Part shown: positions 6,461-10,835 of the stretch, piece by piece | Position numbering within the stretch: the first letter of the stretch is position 1 | Layout: each line of letters opens with the position of its first letter | Assembly (NCBI GenBank): GCA_000697455.1 | Contig: JNET01031164.1 | Location: 1-10,835, forward strand | From: Basidiobolus heterosporus B8920 | Taxonomy: Eukaryota; Basidiobolomycota; Basidiobolomycetes; Basidiobolales; Basidiobolaceae | Reading direction: 5' to 3' | Length of the DNA stretch: 10,835 nt | Notes under the pieces: model-generated | What the model was told of the DNA's origin: nothing | What the model saw: only the letters and a program-made list of their open reading frames with translations | The model's database searches: none | Program-made: the position numbers and the translations under genes

Positions 6461-9400
6461 TCAGGTGAATTGCTTTTCAATCTCATGAACTAAGCCGTTG
6501 ATGAATTGTTCATTAGAGCTCTTCAGTTGTAGTGATAGCTCCATTCCTTCGTTGGTATGCCCGTTAAGTTTGATCAACCCAGCGACTTGGAATCCTTGGA
6601 CAGCCTTGCCATAGATGGAGCTAGCACCTGGAATATGTTCAACAACATGAACACCACATTGATGTGAGATAGTGTTGATAATGTGTTCAAAATCTTCATC
6701 GGTGCTAGCATTCTTCGCAACGAAACTGGTGGTGGCTGCGTATTGGAAATCTTCAAAATTAGATAGACAATTGCTGAATGCTTCTGGTGAGATCGGCTCA
6801 ACAGGCATCATGAATACAGTAAGTGGAATAGAATACTCAAAGTCAACTGAATGCCTTGAGATGGTCCCATCTTCGTGCTAATAAGAACGTTGTTAGTAGG
6901 ATCATCAGAATACGGATGCATATATCGAGGTTCAGTACCTGCTTGGCGTAAAAGAAAGAACCTTGCAGCTTCATGTCTGTATAGGTTTCATCCAGGACTA
7001 GTGCGCTCAACGTTAACTCCTTATGATCACCCGACGAAAGTGACTCGCTGATCGGAAGGATATGTTGTTCGTTCAAATGTTCGTATCGAAGACTAGCGGA
7101 AGGCGTTATGCTTAGCTCCATCGACGATAAGGGAATATGATCGGAGCTTTGATGGTGCAACACCAAACCAATAACCAAAGATGGGATGAACGTGCCTAAC
7201 AGTGTTTGCGAGTTCTCTGCGGATGAGCAATGCACCGTATGTTTCTAAATTCCCAGTAAATCAATATAATACACTAACTAGATACCACCTTATAAACTAA
7301 CACTTACAATTGTGATGTTTTCATCTTTGGCTAGCACCTCTGAAGTATCATCATTATTCGAAGTACTAATCAGTTCTTCTGTTGGAATGTCACGTTCTAT
7401 TTTAGGCACTTCGTCCACTTTCTTCGGTACCTTTTTCTTGGATTTCTAGCAACAAAAGTTAGCCAAAGGTCTCCAAAGCACTAAGAAATATAAGTAGGAA
7501 AAATAGAAACCTTAACTGGCTTCGAATCCGTATTGAGATTGATCAAATCATCAGATTGATCCTTTGGTGTCTCTCCACTCTTTTTGGCTTTCTTGGCTTT
7601 CTTGTCCGAAGATTTGGTTTTGGATGATTTTTCCTGGATATAAACGAGTGTTAGTCGTTGAACCTTAACTGACCGCTTGGTGAAGACCTCATTACCTTCT
7701 TGGCAGCCTTATTCTTCTTCTTCAGCATTTTTGTCTCTTCGATACGCCTCAACTCATCAGGGCTTGCGTATGCAGCCAATTGTGGTGGTTTCTGTAGACC
7801 CAAGTCAAGTGGTTAATAGATCATCACGAATTAATAAAATGAGGAATATTTACCTCATCAGCGCCCAGTGGTTTAGATAAATCGACAGAGAGAAGCCCTG
7901 AGAAATCATGATCTAGAAGCCCGGTCCTTGGCAACGGTTTGGTGGCTTTAGTATCATCATCGCTCCCAGAACCAACAGCATCTTCGGGCATCTCCTCGGG
8001 TTGGAAAACAATCGGAGCAAGCTCTGGAGAGGGAGAACGATTCTTCTTCTTTGACTTCTTTTTCTTTCCTTTTTTGGCAACTAGATAAGATAGAAACAAG
8101 AATCGTTAATCGAACGATCCGAGCAAAGGAAGGGTTTGTTGGTGCTTACATTCATCACTTTGTAGACTAGGTTTATCGTTAAGGGTTAACTCGACAATAG
8201 GGATTGAGTCGATATCGATTTCTGAAACAGGCGACGAAGGCAAGGAGTTTGCTTCAGTAGAGATATAGAATGGATCGTTCTTTAATTTTGCCGCACGTTG
8301 GGCACGGCGCTGGGTAATGAAGGCACAGTAAGCACGGTTGCCGCTCCACAAAATTCACAAAATTTCTTTTACCTTCTTCTGGACCTCGGGATCATCATCT
8401 ACGGTCTTCGCTTTCTTTCGGTCTAAATCACGCTGAGGCTCACTAAAGAGGCCATTGCTGTCATACTCGTCGACTTCTTCTTCACTTTCACTTTCAAGTA
8501 AAGGCTCATTTATCCATTCGTCAATCTCCAATCCATCAGGAATAGGCACCTTTCTCTGAGCCTTAGGGGCGACGGGATTAAGCTCTGTAGCGAAAAATAG
8601 GTCCGAGAGATCCATAAGGAGTGCCGAAGGTTTCTCAGTAAATGTACTAGTCTTAGAATGGATGATTTTGAAAATCTCCCTAGCACTATAAGCCTAAAGG
8701 GAGAGACGATCAGTATGACTGACTCCTCTGGCCAGAACTTGGACTAAGTTACTTACTCTTTCTTGTACTTCCAAATCGTTGCTCTGACAAAATGGCTGGA
8801 TCAGTTCCGTCATAGCACTAGTCGTATCGTGAAGTTCTTTCCAGCTATCATGATTCCAATCCTCGGCCACTTGTTTAACCCAATAAGCGAAAATCTTCAA
8901 TACATTGTGCAAATATATTTGCTGAACAGAGGACGTTAATCTCATGGCTTCAGGTCTTAGCAGAGCCTTGATTGTATTAGGAATCGATGATAGATAGCTA
9001 AGAGTATGTTAGTCTCCTTATTTACATAATGCTCAAGCGAATGCCACATACTTGCAATACTCTCCGCAAATCCAAGCCGCACCGTAAAGAATGTCCGAAT
9101 TGGATTCGGGTCGACCAGTAGATTCAACAAGCCCAATATCCGAAAGAAGACGGGACTAACAATGGTACATGAACGTGACTAAGTATACAGCTGAAGCATT
9201 GAAGTCTAGAATAACGTACCATCATCTTGACGCAGTACTGTCTGACACTCTTCACCCTGACTCCTACATCCATTATTTGTGCACTCAATTGGGACCCAAC
9301 ATTCACCTCAGAAATATACACCAAATCCACCAGCACTGCAATATACCATTCAAAATTCGTAATGTTGGAGTACGAGTTATGAGAGCAAATAGACAGAATT

Positions 9401-10779
9401 CGATCGACAATGATTCTTCGATAAGATGGATCCTGGAAAGCTGTTGTGGCAGGAAAGGTGGCGGTCGGAACAGGAGGAGGCATTAGCTGAGTCATAAGTC
9501 TCTTGACGATATCCATCAGCGTTTTTTTGGATGTCTAAGATAGAATGTATTAGACGCCGTCAAGTAAGCTTCACCCATCCTAAACTTAGTCATCTTACCA
9601 TGCCAACAATGAGATCCAATGCCCTTAAACGTATACTGATGTCGGAATCCTCTACACAATTGAGAATGAGATCTCGATGCTCTACTACGGCTTTGGGGTA
9701 TATGGTCAAGAGCTTTCCCATCGCCAAGAGTCCAACATATTTTACTAACAATTAAAGAATCCTGATTAGAAGACAGCCCTTGGTTCACATCAATCATGTA
9801 TTCCATACAGTTTTGGTCTGGGTCTTCCAAGAATTTTTTCAGCTTCGATGCACACAATGCGGCAAGCGCAACATCGTTGGTACCACTAGCCTCGCCGGAA
9901 TCAGAATTTAGGGTGAGCATACCTCCAGAAATAACTGTTTGTATGCACTCATATAATAATGACATAGCAGGCGTGGTTTGTATCAAGGCCTTAATTGGGG
10001 TAACCAGCTTTTTGGCTAGTCTCGGTTCTAACGGAGTCAACGCAGCAAACTAATATTGTTAAATGAATAAAAAATGCTGCTTCAAGCGACATGACACGTC
10101 AACATAAACAAACAGAGCCCTTACTAGTTTGATGATTTTAATTAGCATCCAATTGTTAGACGAGGTTGTTAGCAATTTGAACAACTGTGGTGCTAACGAT
10201 AGATAATTCTTGGGGTTCATCCTGGCCAATTCACAAATGACATTGATAGATGCGCATACAACAGCTAGATCAGGGAAACATTAGAAGAGGTATTTCGTTT
10301 ACATGAGTAGAAAGTCTTACATGGGTCTGGGTCATCGAGACGCTCCTTCAGTCGTGGAAAGCTATACCTCAAGCCTTCCGGGAACTTCAAAAATACTTTG
10401 TACAGTACAAGAATCACTTTCTTACGGATGTAGGGTCGGGAGTGTGTAAGCATGGAGATGAGATCAGAAGATAAATCTCTTGCAAGATCCGGAGTTAAAA
10501 TATGAGATAAGCCATCAATAGTGACTCCAACTTCGATGTAATTAGATGAAGCCAAGTCCTAAATTTCAAAGTTTAACACATAAAAGTCGAAAGAACAAGT
10601 GGGATAGACCATCTTACTTTCTTGATTAGATTTGTAGTTAACATAAGAACTTCTGTATCCTGTCGAAAAGATTGAGCAGCAGCCAAATAACCAATCCGTT
10701 TGTTTACAAATTTAGGAGACGCCATAACTTCCACCACTTGAAAAGAAGCCCAGCCCATATCGAAGCCCAGCATTTGTAG
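6461..10779 (-). CDS. apl5: AP-3 adaptor complex delta subunit (Apl5 / AP3D1), 5' end missing
   Basis: Delta is a large subunit of AP-3, which sorts cargo from Golgi or endosomes to the vacuole. Sixteen exons join in frame: 10779-10618, 10558-10321, 10264-10125, 10049-9809, 9744-9599, 9534-9220, 9155-9052, 8997-8757, 8693-8373, 8309-8150, 8080-7854, 7791-7696, 7633-7511, 7445-7308, 7244-6939 and 6877-6461. They code for 1,124 residues; introns are 54-75 nt. The helical adaptin trunk covers about 1-550 (MLGFDMGWASF, RIGYLAAAQSF, NPKNYLSLAPQLFKLL, SAMSLLYEC, RLRALDLIVGM, ITNFEWYIAVLVDL, NDLEVQER; residues numbered from the first one in the window). The hinge follows: ELNPVAPKAQ (566-575), IDEWINEPL, an acidic run (596-605), NDPFYI (647-652) typical of the BLVR hinge domain of metazoan delta, Lys-rich stretches (691-705, 786-797, 839-848) and EEMPEDA. 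The ear domain fills about 885-1124. Some 60 N-terminal residues lie beyond the window, whose right edge falls in an intron (10780-10835). Identity is secure; the weakest junction is the GTTTCT donor at 7510. Confidence 0.96.
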
Positions 10780-10835
10780 CTATTTCATGAAAAGAAGGTT
10801 GGCTCTCGAGATGGTGTTGAAATAGTTATAAAATC
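10780..10835 (-). other. Partial intron of the AP-3 delta gene
   Basis: On the minus strand the last 56 bases of the window run up to a TAG acceptor just before the exon that encodes LQMLGFDM. No GT donor occurs anywhere in this piece, so the donor and the exon with the start codon are outside the window. Confidence 0.75.

Noticed and set aside
9169-10053. Plus-strand frames of 74-105 codons opposite AP-3 delta
   Set aside because: They are antisense to exons whose product aligns closely with known delta motifs.

Overview
The window reads as compact nuclear DNA of a fungus, most likely an early-diverging lineage such as Mucoromycota. This is an inference: genes are packed 240-850 bp apart and I could place 29 complete introns, almost all 54-75 nt long. 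Most have GTAAGN-like donors and 23 of 29 end in TAG. The AP-3 delta protein is laid out like the animal one rather than the shorter ascomycete Apl5. I cannot name the species.

Layout from left to right: (1) 1-796, AT-rich DNA with no secure gene, ending in the CK2 alpha promoter; a weak spliced minus-strand reading frame lies at 215-462. (2) 797-2131 (+), catalytic alpha subunit of protein kinase CK2, five exons, complete. (3) 2132-2496, a convergent intergenic stretch. (4) 2497-3079 (-), TIM22, carrier translocase of the mitochondrial inner membrane, three exons, with an uncertain start. (5) 3080-3357, a short divergent promoter region. (6) 3358-4913 (+), TFIIE alpha (Tfa1), nine exons, complete. 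(7) 5315-5617 (-), an unrecognised 100-residue protein. (8) 5618-6460, the longest gap, with small repeats and one hairpin. (9) 6461-10779 and onward (-), the delta subunit of the AP-3 adaptor complex: 16 exons coding for 1,124 residues, with the first exon or exons beyond the right edge.

The genes belong to separate housekeeping processes: signalling, mitochondrial protein import, transcription initiation and vesicle sorting to the vacuole. They are not an operon or a pathway cluster. TIM22 and TFIIE alpha share a divergent promoter, CK2 alpha and TIM22 converge, and TFIIE alpha converges on the unknown small gene.

I found no mobile element, CRISPR array, RNA gene or viral relic that I could support, and no clear sign of a new multi-gene system. 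The items most worth checking are the orphan 100-residue ORF, the uncertain TIM22 start, the candidate spliced gene near the left edge, the animal-like AP-3 delta hinge and the strong TAG bias of the 3' splice sites.
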